A DNA stretch of 64,000 nt from positions 16,532,961 through 16,596,960 of the forward strand of contig NC_135071.1 in the NCBI RefSeq assembly GCF_051401765.1, in the 5' to 3' direction. The stretch is from Calliopsis andreniformis. Its lineage: Eukaryota > Arthropoda > Insecta > Hymenoptera > Andrenidae. Of this stretch, positions 1-10,900 are shown in pieces. How positions within the stretch are numbered: position 1 is the first letter of the stretch; every line of letters begins with the position of its first letter. The position numbers and the translations under genes were made by a program. The notes beneath the pieces are model-generated. The model saw only the letters and a program-made list of their open reading frames with translations, did not search any database and was not told the origin of the DNA.

Positions 1-2888
1 CGCGTCGACGAAATTAAGATCGAAAGAAGTGTAAGTACAAAAAATGACAACAGCTTTATTACACATTGTATTCCATATAATATAATCGTTTATACGTACG
101 TGCTTCGCGTTAATTACGAGTCGACGAGAGCCAGCCGCCCAGCGTCGGCGACCAGCGAATGATCGACTGGAACGGCGATCGATCGATCCACGGGATTCAC
201 GAGTCGTCGACGCCCGCGTATCGGCGCACACTTCGTTTTCTTTCAACTATATTCACCGTTTCTTTATTTTTTTTATTTTTTTTTTTGTATCTTTAACTCT
301 ATTCTTTATACACAATTTCAGCGAGAGTTCCGTCCTCCAAGTTCTTCTCTCGCCTGCTCCTCTCTTTTTTTTTTTCGTTGAGTTTTCTTTTCCTCTCTGC
401 TCTCGAGCGAGAAAACCCCCGAAGAAAAAGAAAAAAGAAAATGTGCGACCTGACTAAAGTTTTCGTAGTCGTTTCGTTTATTTAATTAATCATTATTATT
501 ATTTATTTATTAACAGGAACATCATCATCGAATCTTTGTTCGTTACATCGTCATTCGTACGTTTCTTACACAATTAATCGTGATCACCACTATCAGCATT
601 ATAATTATCACCACCCGGCGTTAATTGATCATCGGACAAGTAGCGTCGCAGTGCGTTCGGTTGTCAAATCAATCGTTATTATATCAGCGGCATCGTTCAA
701 TCATATTATCATATCAATCGTTTTGTTCAGCGGCATCATCCATATATAAATAAATAATTATCATCAACCGTGCGATAACAACACATAATCGTCATTTGTT
801 CGCGCTTCAGTGGCCGAAGCGAGCGAGAAAACTGTTCGAAATTTAGCTCGATTCGCGCGCGAAGGAAATCTGGCGGGGGCGAATCTACTCTGACTTTAAA
901 AGGGGTTCGTTCAGACTATCGATTTCTCGCAGACTTCGACCTCGAAAACATGGAATAACCCGTCATCGACGACGCCGGTTTCTCATTTACATATATATAA
1001 TATTTATATATATATATACTTCTTTCATATATATTCTTCTATCTATATATTTATATATTCATTTATTTATTCAATTTATTTATCTGTTTATACATATCGC
1101 GAGTAATGGTTCACTTGAATGATGCGCCACATCGTCGGGGGCTAGTTACGCAAAGATCCCGGAACCTAGTGGGAAAGGAAAGTCCCTAGAAATTCACTAG
1201 ACCCCGAAAAAGAAACCTTATTCGCCGAAATAATTTAATATTCACGAGAAATTTTCAAATGCAGAACAAGAACGCTTAAAAATTTTACAAAACTCGGTTG
1301 ACTTTCCTCTCCCCTCGTTTCGAGATGCTTTTTACAAAAAGGAAACATCGTTCGACGTATTTCGGCGGATGAATTTCAATTTCAGCTAAGTTCCACGCTG
1401 GACACGCTGTTCGAGGCTTCTAGGGATTTTTCGCTACTTCTGGATCGCGCCACGGATGCTAGTTCCTTTTTAAAGAAGCGAAATTCGAACAACGTTCGAC
1501 TTTTCGCCTCTTTAAAACCACTGTGGGATCTCTGTACAGCAGTCCAAGGCTGGTTTCCACTGTTTCAGAGTCCAACGACCCGGCAAAATGGGGTTGCCAC
1601 GAGATCGGGGAATCCCATAGTGCCGGGGGTTGGCAGCCCCTCCGAAAGTCCCTAGAAGATCTGAAAGTGCGATCCAAAAGTCGCTTTTCTCCCCAAGGGA
1701 TACTCGACTAGCTCCACCAGACGAAGGAACTAGTATAAAAGAGCAAGAAGACCGATGTGTCTCGCGCGACAAAAGGAAAAAACAGCGTTACTCGAAAAAG
1801 CGAAAAGAAAAGGAAAAAAATCTCACGAAGGGGCGACATCGTTTGAATCCTAATTCGTCCGTAAACTTTCTCGCTCGTAACTATATACGCACGGTACATA
1901 CAAACGCTCTCCTGGTCGTTACTCGTAGCCCTCTCTCGGACTTGCCCGCGTGAAGAGAGACGGGCGCACATAATACATGTACATTTTACATTATATATTT
2001 ATATATATACACATGAGGGAAACGTAGACAAACGCTCGCGGTACACCTACACTCGACGCATGCATACGCGTTATCCTATCGTTCGCGAACCACGTTCACA
2101 CACACACACACACACGTAACGCGCGCAGCCACGGAGAGACACAGACACACACGTACGCGCAAGTAAGTAACACGGGCGTCTCTCGTGTCCACGGCGAGCG
2201 AGAGAGGGAGAAGTTCAGTCACGCAGTTCGAAAAAAAAAAGTAGAAAAAAAAAGAAGATACGAAGAAGAACTATCGGAACAATGATAATGAGATACGATA
2301 GAATAATATTAATAATAATTATAATAATAATAGCGAATAGTGATAATAGTAAATAACAATAATAATAAATTAGTTCTGTACAAAGTTTCGCTTCCGAGCA
2401 TGATAATATATATATTTATATATTTATATATAATATTAATACCTAAGAATGTGTCGGACGACGAGGTTCCCAGTCGCCCGCCACCACAGCATCTCGCGTG
2501 TATATATAACATATCCCTTGGTCCTTTCATCGAGCTCCCAAAGGTCTCTTCGTCCTTGGAACACGCGGAGAGCTCCCTCCCCCGATATCCCATATCCTTT
2601 AAGATCGCCCGCGCGCGTGTCACATCTCCTCTACACGGTTTCTAGCAGAGTCCCCAGAATCGAACAGCACACGTTCTGACGCGCGGACGCGTCCCGCCAG
2701 CAACAGGAGGGAGGGTAGCGTCCTCTGACGCGACTCACGAAGCACGAGGGGTGCCATTCGACGGGCCAAAAAGACACACTGAAAGGGGGTCAACGTATCG
2801 GCGCGCGAGTCGCCGAGGGAGCCGATTCAAGAGTCCATTGATCGACTGGCTCTGTCTAGGGGGATTCCCCTAGGGGACTTAAGGAGAG
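1..2888 (-). other. Dl: Probable Delta 3'UTR
   Basis: No other gene is visible after the Delta stop. On the minus strand AATAAA occurs at 1080-1075, 1071-1066, 1067-1062, 511-506, 507-502, 277-272, 268-263 and 60-55. The last is followed by T- and GT-rich sequence and could end the longest transcript. An AU-rich nonamer (TTATTTATT form) lies near 757-749, and a Pumilio-type TGTATATA at 2011-2004. AT-dinucleotide tracts lie near 985-1060 and 2405-2440 and a CA tract near 2097-2115. A UTR of 1.8-2.9 kb is inferred; the true cleavage site cannot be seen. Confidence 0.5.
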
Positions 2889-4911
2889 CTACACCTCCGT
2901 CGCCAGCGTCGCCGCCAGCGACGAGTCGTGCCTATAATGATCGTCTATCACGTACACCCCGCATCCAGTGTCCCCTGCGCCCCCGCCGCTTCCTGGTGGA
3001 CCACTTCCGCCCTCCGTGATCGTCTGTGGCGGCCTCTTCAGCAACGCAGCCTCCGCCGCGCAGCAGCTGTCCGTCGCGGCGTTCCCCGCGAACACCGACG
3101 ACCTCTTCGCCGTCTCTAGAACTCCGACGCCAAGGCCCAGGCCCAGGCCAAGACAGTCCTTCTCCTTCTGGAAGAGGTGGGACGCCCTGTGCGCAGCAGC
3201 CTCTGTATTCAGCTGCTTCGTCGTCCGCGTTCGTCCGTCCTGCAGCACTGGTTCCGGCTTGTAACCCGAGCACGAGCTGTCCAGCGTGACGTCCGTCTGA
3301 AACGACGAGTCGAGGTCGTCCTGTCTGGCAGACGCGGCGTTGTTCACGCTCTTGTTCGCTGTCCAAGTGTTCTTGATCATGTGCGCGTCCCCTGTGCCCA
3401 GGGTGCAGACACTGCCTCCGCCGCTGCCGCTGATCATGCCGCTACCTCCGCCACCGAGGAGACCAACGTTCCCGATACCGATGCCAGTGCTCCCAGCAGA
3501 CCCAACACCAGCGCCTCCGCCGACGCCACCCATCACACCGCCGCTCCTCTTGCTCATGCTACTGTGCACAGCGTTCCTCTCGTTCTGAAGCCTAGCCTCT
3601 TCGTCAGCCTTCGCTTGCTCCCGCTTCTGCCTCCTCTTCATGCACATCACTGCAACCGCTGCTACTAGAACGAACGCTGGCACAGCTGTAGACAGAGTCG
3701 CGATCACGACCACGTGCTCGGTGGTCAGCCCAGCGTCCCTCGGCTCCGCCGAAGCCACATGCCTCGACAGATTCCCTGACCAGTAACTCGCGCCGGACGG
3801 AGGAACCGCTGGGACAGCAGTGTTGGATGGAGAACTAGCTGCAGCAGCGGCGGCTGGTAGGATGGCGGTGCCGCTGCCAGCTTCTTCAGAGCAGGTGTCC
3901 CCGTGCCAGCCCTCGGGACACTCGCAGAGGAACCCGTTCACTCGGTTCAGGCAAGAGCCTCCGTGTTTACAAGGAGCACTACGACATTCGTCTACATCCA
4001 CGCTGCAGTCCTTCCCAGTGAAGCCAGGCTTGCAGGCGCAGCGGTAGTCATTGGTCCCAGAGATACACCGTCCGCCATTGGCGCAGGGTTTAGCTAAGCA
4101 GTAATCGACCTTGTCTTGGCAGAGCCTGCCGACGAATCCTGGCACGCACTGGCAGCGGAACTGATTGACTAGATCCACGCAGGTCCCGCCGTTCAGGCAA
4201 GGATCGCCCTGGCAGTCGTCGATGTTAACCTCGCAGCGCTCGCCGGTGAATCCTGCTGGGCAGGAGCACCGGAAGCCGTTGACGATGTCCGTGCAGGTGG
4301 CTCCGTTCACGCACGGGTTCGGCGAGCACTCGTCGAGCTGGGACTCGCAGTCTGCGCCGGTGTAGCCTGGCGGACAGTGGCACACGTAGCCGCGCAGAGA
4401 GTCGTCCTCGCAGGTGGCTCCGTGATGGCAAGGTGAATCTCGACAGGATCTGGTGCTGATCTCGCAGTGACGACCCCGCCAACCAGGTGGACAGGTGCAC
4501 CGATACGCGGCGCGCTGGAGCTGCTTCGAGGCGGAGGAGCCGGTGTCCGAGGATGCTTTCGGGACGCCGACCGCCGCGGCCAGGCTAGAATTGCCGTAGG
4601 ATGGCTCCATGCTGCAGGAGCCACCGTTCAGGCAGGGCTTCGAGTGACAGTCCAAAAGCGGCGTCTCGCAGTCAGTGCCCGTGAAGCCTGGCGCGCACGA
4701 GCAGGTGTACGAGCCCTGGCCGGTGTTGAAGCAGGTGCCGCCGTTCATGCACGGCTTGTGATTCGTGCAGTAGTTCAGGTCCTGGTTGCAGAACAGACCG
4801 CCCCAGCCCTCGTCGCACAGGCACTCCCAGGGCTTTTGGCAGCTACCGTGAAGGCAGCCGGGGTATCTCACGCACTCGTCGCAGTACGCACCCTTCCAGC
4901 CGCGGTGGCAT
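2889..4911 (-). CDS. Dl: Delta exon 6: EGF1 end to C terminus
   Basis: The 2023-nt last coding exon follows a TTTGCTCCAG acceptor and ends in TAG at 2891-2889. An ATG at 4940 lies in the intron and is not a start. EGF repeats span about 258-286, 293-326, 333-394, 401-433, 440-471, 478-509, 516-547 and 554-585. EGF6-9 begin with DEC/DDC-type calcium-binding signatures. EGF4 carries about 30 extra low-complexity residues. Then come an Ala/Ser/Pro stalk with a sequon at 625, a hydrophobic span 645-669 and a basic MKRRQKR stop-transfer. In the tail, NERN at 688-691 matches the NxxN Neuralized-binding form, a Gly-rich stretch runs 702-745, IKNTW and SVNN recall insect Delta tails, and the end is ATEV. 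Confidence 0.98.
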
Positions 4912-7900
4912 CTGGAGCAAACGAAGAGGATGTTGCTCATTAGCGATTGCCTTCGAGACTTTTGGAGAAAGTGGACGAGGACTGGGATGTGGAAGACGAC
5001 GGGTGAACGATACGTGGTTGATCGACTATGAGTAGGAGGGAAGACAGAAGAAGCGATTTTGATGTATCTTGCTTAGGGGTTCAGAGGTCTAGAAGAGGGT
5101 CAGAGGTTCGGATATCACTGAGGAGTTTGAGAGCAGGGACATGCTGATGGGTCAGTTTATACAGAGAGGGGTATAAGCATAGTAAGATTGTTAAAAATTG
5201 AGAAATACACTTCTGTGACCGAGATTTCATTTCTGTGGAAGCAGAATCCCATATCCCAGGTACATGAGACAAGTGCCTTCTTAAGTCAGAGTCTAAGGGT
5301 ACCACAAACGAATTGTGTAATCCTATCTCTGTAACTTGAGGATTTCTATTACAAACTATGTCCTCTTGGAAGACATCTTCAATATTCTCCAAAATTTCCT
5401 AATTTTCCTTTAACCCACCTGTATCCTAACACCCCGTATGCCTAAAGAGGATCTGCGATGTGTTACGATAGACGAGCTTCTGAACAGAGGAACTTGGGAT
5501 ACAGTAGATGACCTAAGCCCTCGTACGCTAGACGAGCGAATTTACATTCTAATGTCGAAAGCGAGTAGAGTGACCGCTGAACGGAGGGGTTGACGTAGGA
5601 CTCCTCTCCCATCGGATTCCTCTCGTTCCTGCGATTCCCCCGGCGATTAGAATCCCCCGCGGGCATCGACGACCAATGTCAAGGACCTCGTTAAACGCGC
5701 ATGAAAAATGACGGGCCGCGATAGAGGGCGCGCAATAAAAGAGGAATGCCCGTTTTCCAGGTAATCGAGCCTCCTATACCGGGTGAGACTTTTTCACCAC
5801 GCGAACGCTCCCGAAGCTCAACACCCGTGGATCCTAATTGCTTTGGTCATTAAACGCTAATCGATCCTCGCGAAGGCAATCTAGTCAGGCACACGGTGCC
5901 CCTCAGACTCTACCAGATAGACGCGCGTGATTAATCTCGCGACGGGATTGGCAAGACCGAAGGAAACTCACGGGGCCCGCCGAAAATCCGTAGCTGTACA
6001 GCCTCTCCCCGAAAAAGAATTTCCGAGAAGCCTGTTGAGCCGAGGTTGGGTGCAGGAGAGGAAAGGGAGAACGAGGAAGGGACGAAAGCGCGCAAAGGGA
6101 GGAAAAGAAGCACGAGGACAGGGGGGCAGAGGGGGGGCAGAGAAAAAGAAAGGCTCACCGCGACAGAGGATACGCAAAGGTGGATAAAGGCCGCGTGGAG
6201 ATGAAGAAGGTAGAAAGGAGCTGGATCCAAAGGACGGGGGGAGGGAAACGAGGAGGATATGGTGGTCGGCCATTACGTCCGAGGGGGTTACACCGTGCGC
6301 GCGGGGAGGACAAAGAGGGCCGAAGAAAAGGTGGAACGGGAGCGGGGGATAGAGCGAATCGAGGAAAGAGGTGTGTATGTACATATGTACGGTTACGGTG
6401 GGCGCGCTCGCGCGCTCACCCACACTCGTGCCAGCGATCGTGGGGAGAGAGACAGATCGAGGGGAGGCAGAAATAGAATGAGCGAGAGGCAGTGAGACCA
6501 GTCGACGGAGTCCAGGGGGAGAGAACGAGAAGTGAGAGAGAGAGAAAGGAGGGGGAGGAAGGAGAAGGAGAAACGGGAGAGAACAGCAAAGAGAAGGGAG
6601 GAAGAGCCTTAGCCAAGAGAGACAGGAGAGGAGGTAGAGTATTCGATGGAGAGTGGGGAGACGAGTCGCCGAGTAGTGTTCCCACGGTTCGAGCCTCGGC
6701 ACAGCCGTTCAGTATGCGGGTCAAGGAAAGGTTACGCTTCTCTGTGTGCGCGCGCGCCTCGCTCTGCCCACTAATACCCATCTGCCTCTCTCTCGCTCTC
6801 TGCACACACGTATCGTCTGTATAACTCTGCGAGAGGGAGAGAGAGAGAGAAAGAGAGAGTGAGAGAGGCGAGCCTGTCGACGTCGCATGACTATACCATT
6901 AAATCCCCGTGTACACACCGAGGAGAAGCGTAATCGAGAGAGCCCGTCTCGCGAGCGGTCGGGACAGAGAGGACAGAGAGCAGCGGCGCGTACAGCCGAG
7001 GAAGACGGAGCGAGACGGAGCCGAACTGTGCCGCGCGCCGCGCGGATATTCGTAGTCGTTTGTATACGCGCGCCTAGCCAATGAGATGGCCGAGGCATCC
7101 GTGTGATTCTTCGAGCTGTCTTCTCTCTAGCCTGCCTTCTTCCTAGGACGCGAAACGGATTTCTGATGGCCGCGGGAGAGACCGCTTTCAGCGGAACGAT
7201 GCTGCACGCGGGATAGAGAAGGGGATGATGTATTTAGATCGTGATGTATTTGTAATTAGAACGGGGGACCGCGCACGGTACAGGGAAACACGGAAACGGG
7301 GCACCCAGTCGCCCCACGAAGATCGCTTCGGGTATTGCTGGTACGGGTGGCATAAGTGAAACAAGAGTACTGGTTACTGGGAGACACCGGTTAAGTATTC
7401 GAAATAACCTCGTGCGAATATGGCGAAAGCGCAGACCCAGTTACGAGGCGGGGAGGTGGGGAGGTGAAATGATCGTAAAATGATGCACGGTGTGCATCTT
7501 CAGCGGAATTTAGATGAGCCTTGTGAGGACTACGAAATTTCAATGGGACACTCGTGCAGCGATTCTTTCACGTACCGCGAATGGGGACGACGTCCCAAGG
7601 GTCAGGACTATGTGACTGTGCTTAGATGCTCGCGAGGCAAACGGCGTGAGTCATGGTTCTTCGAGGTGTTATGTTCCGGAGTTTTGAACCTCGATTTTAG
7701 GTTATGTAGTCGTAGTTCATTTTCGTTGGGAATGGGAATTCTGTCTTGTGGACTTTGGTTAAGGGATAGACAGTAACTAATTACATAAATAACTTATTTT
7801 TGCAATAGAACTGAATGGGTGTAACTTAGCCACAAAGTAGCCACCAATTAGATACTAATAACTCATGAAACAAGTAGTAACTGGAACCTAGTATTCCAAT

Positions 7901-10900
7901 AACATATCTTAAAATCATAGTTAACAAGCTGCTTAAACACAGCACCCTAGTAACTCAAATACTTTCTCTAAATCACAGTAAACTTAAGAAACACTATTCA
8001 AATATACAATCAATATCACTCAATTACAATTACCCCAGCAACTAGGTAGTCTCCAGCAACCTACCAACATTTCTCAAAACCACGTTTAAGAAGCCTCAAC
8101 CTCCGCAGCATCTCGTTGCACCATCTGTGGCGTCGCGAACGCGCGTGTTCACCGCGACCTATTCTTCTTCTCGAGAACCGCGAATTACTAGCCGCGTGCG
8201 TGCTCATAGGAAAATCGTCTCTCTCCCCAAGCCCCCGAGAACCCACCGTCACGAGCATCGTGAATTGCCACCACGCAACAGCTCCTCCAGAGTCAGTCTC
8301 TCGTTCCAAGGGAGATTCTGCACGGGGGATAATTTATCTGGCGGTTTTGTTTTGCGCGCATAAATTCCAGGTCGTCTGGGACATCTGCGACGCGACAGAG
8401 TCTGGATCGGTGCCCGTCTATTTTCGAAAATATTATTTTTCCCGCGGGGGTGGCGCGGTTCGAACTCGCGGACGACTCGCGCGCTCGCTCCAGAACGAGA
8501 CGGAGAGGGGGAAAAGGGGAAACTGTTGGAGTGACGGCTGCCGCCGGCTAACGGGACAATTAACCCCGGTCGTAGAGTAATTAGATGATCGAGTTAACTC
8601 TAAACCTCGGGTTAAAGTCGGGCCGAGATTCGAGTCCCATGAAGACGAATCACCCTGGTCTCGAAATAATTACTGTGGAATCCGAGCGTCTCGACTTCTA
8701 TCGGCTGCACTGTGGTTATAGGATGCTTCGTAAACAATGTGTGCTTCTTTTGTGGGAGATGGATGCTCTGGGAGATGACAGTGATCAGAGATGAATAATC
8801 GATGCGGGATTATGAGACGAATATTCAATGTGAGGTCGTGAATCATTGTTAATATTAAACTTCAATTTTCTTTAACACGTGGAAGCCTTCTGTTAGGTAG
8901 AGTAAATTAATTTGAATATTTAAAAAAGAAATTGAAGCTTCTGAATATTTGTGAAGGTATACTATTCCAGAATTTCTAGATCCCCAAATTTGTATTTCTA
9001 CTCCCACTTAGAAGTACCTCGGTAACTGTCCAAAGAAAGAACGCCTCGCGCCGTGAAAAAATCCGCGCCAGGGGAGCACAAGAGGGGGGAGAGAATAGAA
9101 TCCTCGTATTTATAGCCACGCAGGATTCTCGGCAAATACAGAAATTCCCGAATCGAACTTTGGCACTTAAAAGAGCTAGCGAGCTTTCTTCCTCTTTTTC
9201 CTTCGCCTTCGAATTAGAAGGTTCAACGACACACGATCAGGGAGAATAGTCAGAGGCTCGCCGTGGGGAGACAGAGGCAGAAAAAGGTGTACAAGGAGGT
9301 GCGCAAGAAGGCACAAGCTGGAAGCACAAGGGGCAAGAACGATTGGCACCTCCGAGCGCCTCGTTACGACGGAAAGTAGCCGAACGCCTCGAATTCCTCT
9401 CTATCCTTTTCCTCGACGCGTTCGCTATGGGCCATGGAACAGGAAAACCGTGGAGCCCTCGGGCAACGATATTTTCGATCGCTCGTAATCGCGAATTCTG
9501 CCGGAAATGGTAACTTTGATTACGCTGACCGGAAAATTCGAAACGTTCATTGGAATCCGGTGGCGATTATTCTAGTAGGCTTTTATGCCTCGCTAATTGA
9601 TAGCCGAGGGTCGTTGAGAGACTCGAGGGGAGCTTGATGACTTCCGAGTATGCTCGGATCGAAGTTTCTGCGTTGGCGAGAGAAGAGGGGGATCGTTTTG
9701 CTAATTGGAAGTATACTCGGTTTGATAAGCTTTTATGGGAAACGCGTTTTCATTGTCTGACCCTGCTCGGCTGCGCTTGACCTCGAATAAAGATCGTTTT
9801 ATGCGATTAGATGGGCTCCATATTCAGATTTTTTTTTAAAGATTATGGCCAGCGTTTCTCATACCTCTTTGAATCACTTTCTGATTTAGATATTTGGATA
9901 CTAGGATCTCTTAAAATTACTCAAATTTCTACAATTCCTGAATAGTAGAATATATAAACGCTTAAAGTTGAATATTTTAAATATTTAAAAGCCCGACAAT
10001 TGAAACATATGAAAATTCAAAAATTTGAGAATCTGAGTGTTTAAAAATCGATAGAATTCTCGCGGTTTTTTACTGCTGGTGAAACTTCCACTCTCGTGAA
10101 ACCTCCCACGAAACTCAATGCTTCGAGAGCAATTCACCACGGTACGACAGTGTGTCTTAATAGGAAATTTTCTCATGGGGAACAGATGACTCTGGAACAT
10201 CGGCCGAAACGCTCGTCTTTCGTCAAAAAAATCCGTGTACCGAGGCGTTATTAACGCGAGCGCGATACACCTCGGAGGATGTATCGAAGGCAGGAATGTA
10301 ATATCAGCGAAGAGGAGTAGTTGCGGCTCGTAGAGAGGCGAGACGCGGCGGGGATGGACAGAGAAAGAGAAAAGTTGCACGGTGGGTGTATATGTGTGTA
10401 CGTGTATGCGTATACTCACATGCATTCGTCGGGTCGATTGCAGTTTCCGTGCTCGCATCCGGGCAGGCAGCGGGCTGAAACGAGTAAGAAAAAATCGAAA
10501 AGGTTAAGGCAACTCTCCGCAAGAGGTCGATCGCGTCCCTCACGACTGCACGAGCGGTTACACTACAACACCATACGAGATGCATCCCGAGATGCATTCC
10601 TCCCGTCGAGGTAGGTAGTCGGGGTACTGGAACTCCGATAATTCACCTGGCTATAGACGATCCCCCACTCTCTCTGTTCAAAGGGTCGTCATTCTTAGTC
10701 CAGCCAGAAAATTAATTGCAACTCGATGGAAAATCAGCTAGGTACCATGCATCGATGACCCACTGTATAGTAGCTGAATGGTCAGCTACAATGTACGTAT
10801 ATACAGGGTGTTCAACTACAGGTGAGCACAGGACTCGAATGGGATTTTGTTAGTTTTGATTTTTCTGTGATTTTAATTGTGGGCCACATAATAGTAGATT

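Noticed and set aside
4912..4940. ATG at 4940 as a start for the large EGF open frame
   Set aside because: It lies upstream of a strong acceptor (TTTGCTCCAG) and would omit the signal peptide, MNNL and DSL found in the other exons.
6679..6686. Su(H)-type sites (YGTGRGAA), e.g. 6679, 30985, 39386, 43311, 62432
   Set aside because: The number seen over 64 kb is about what chance gives for this 8-mer family, and there is no clear cluster.
5968..6702. 244-residue Pro/Ser/Leu-rich open frame
   Set aside because: It is the complement of a purine-rich tract, and its hydrophobic runs are compositional.
8448..8640. tRNA-like GGTTCGAACTC and ATTCGAGTCCC words
   Set aside because: No A box at the right distance and no cloverleaf could be drawn.
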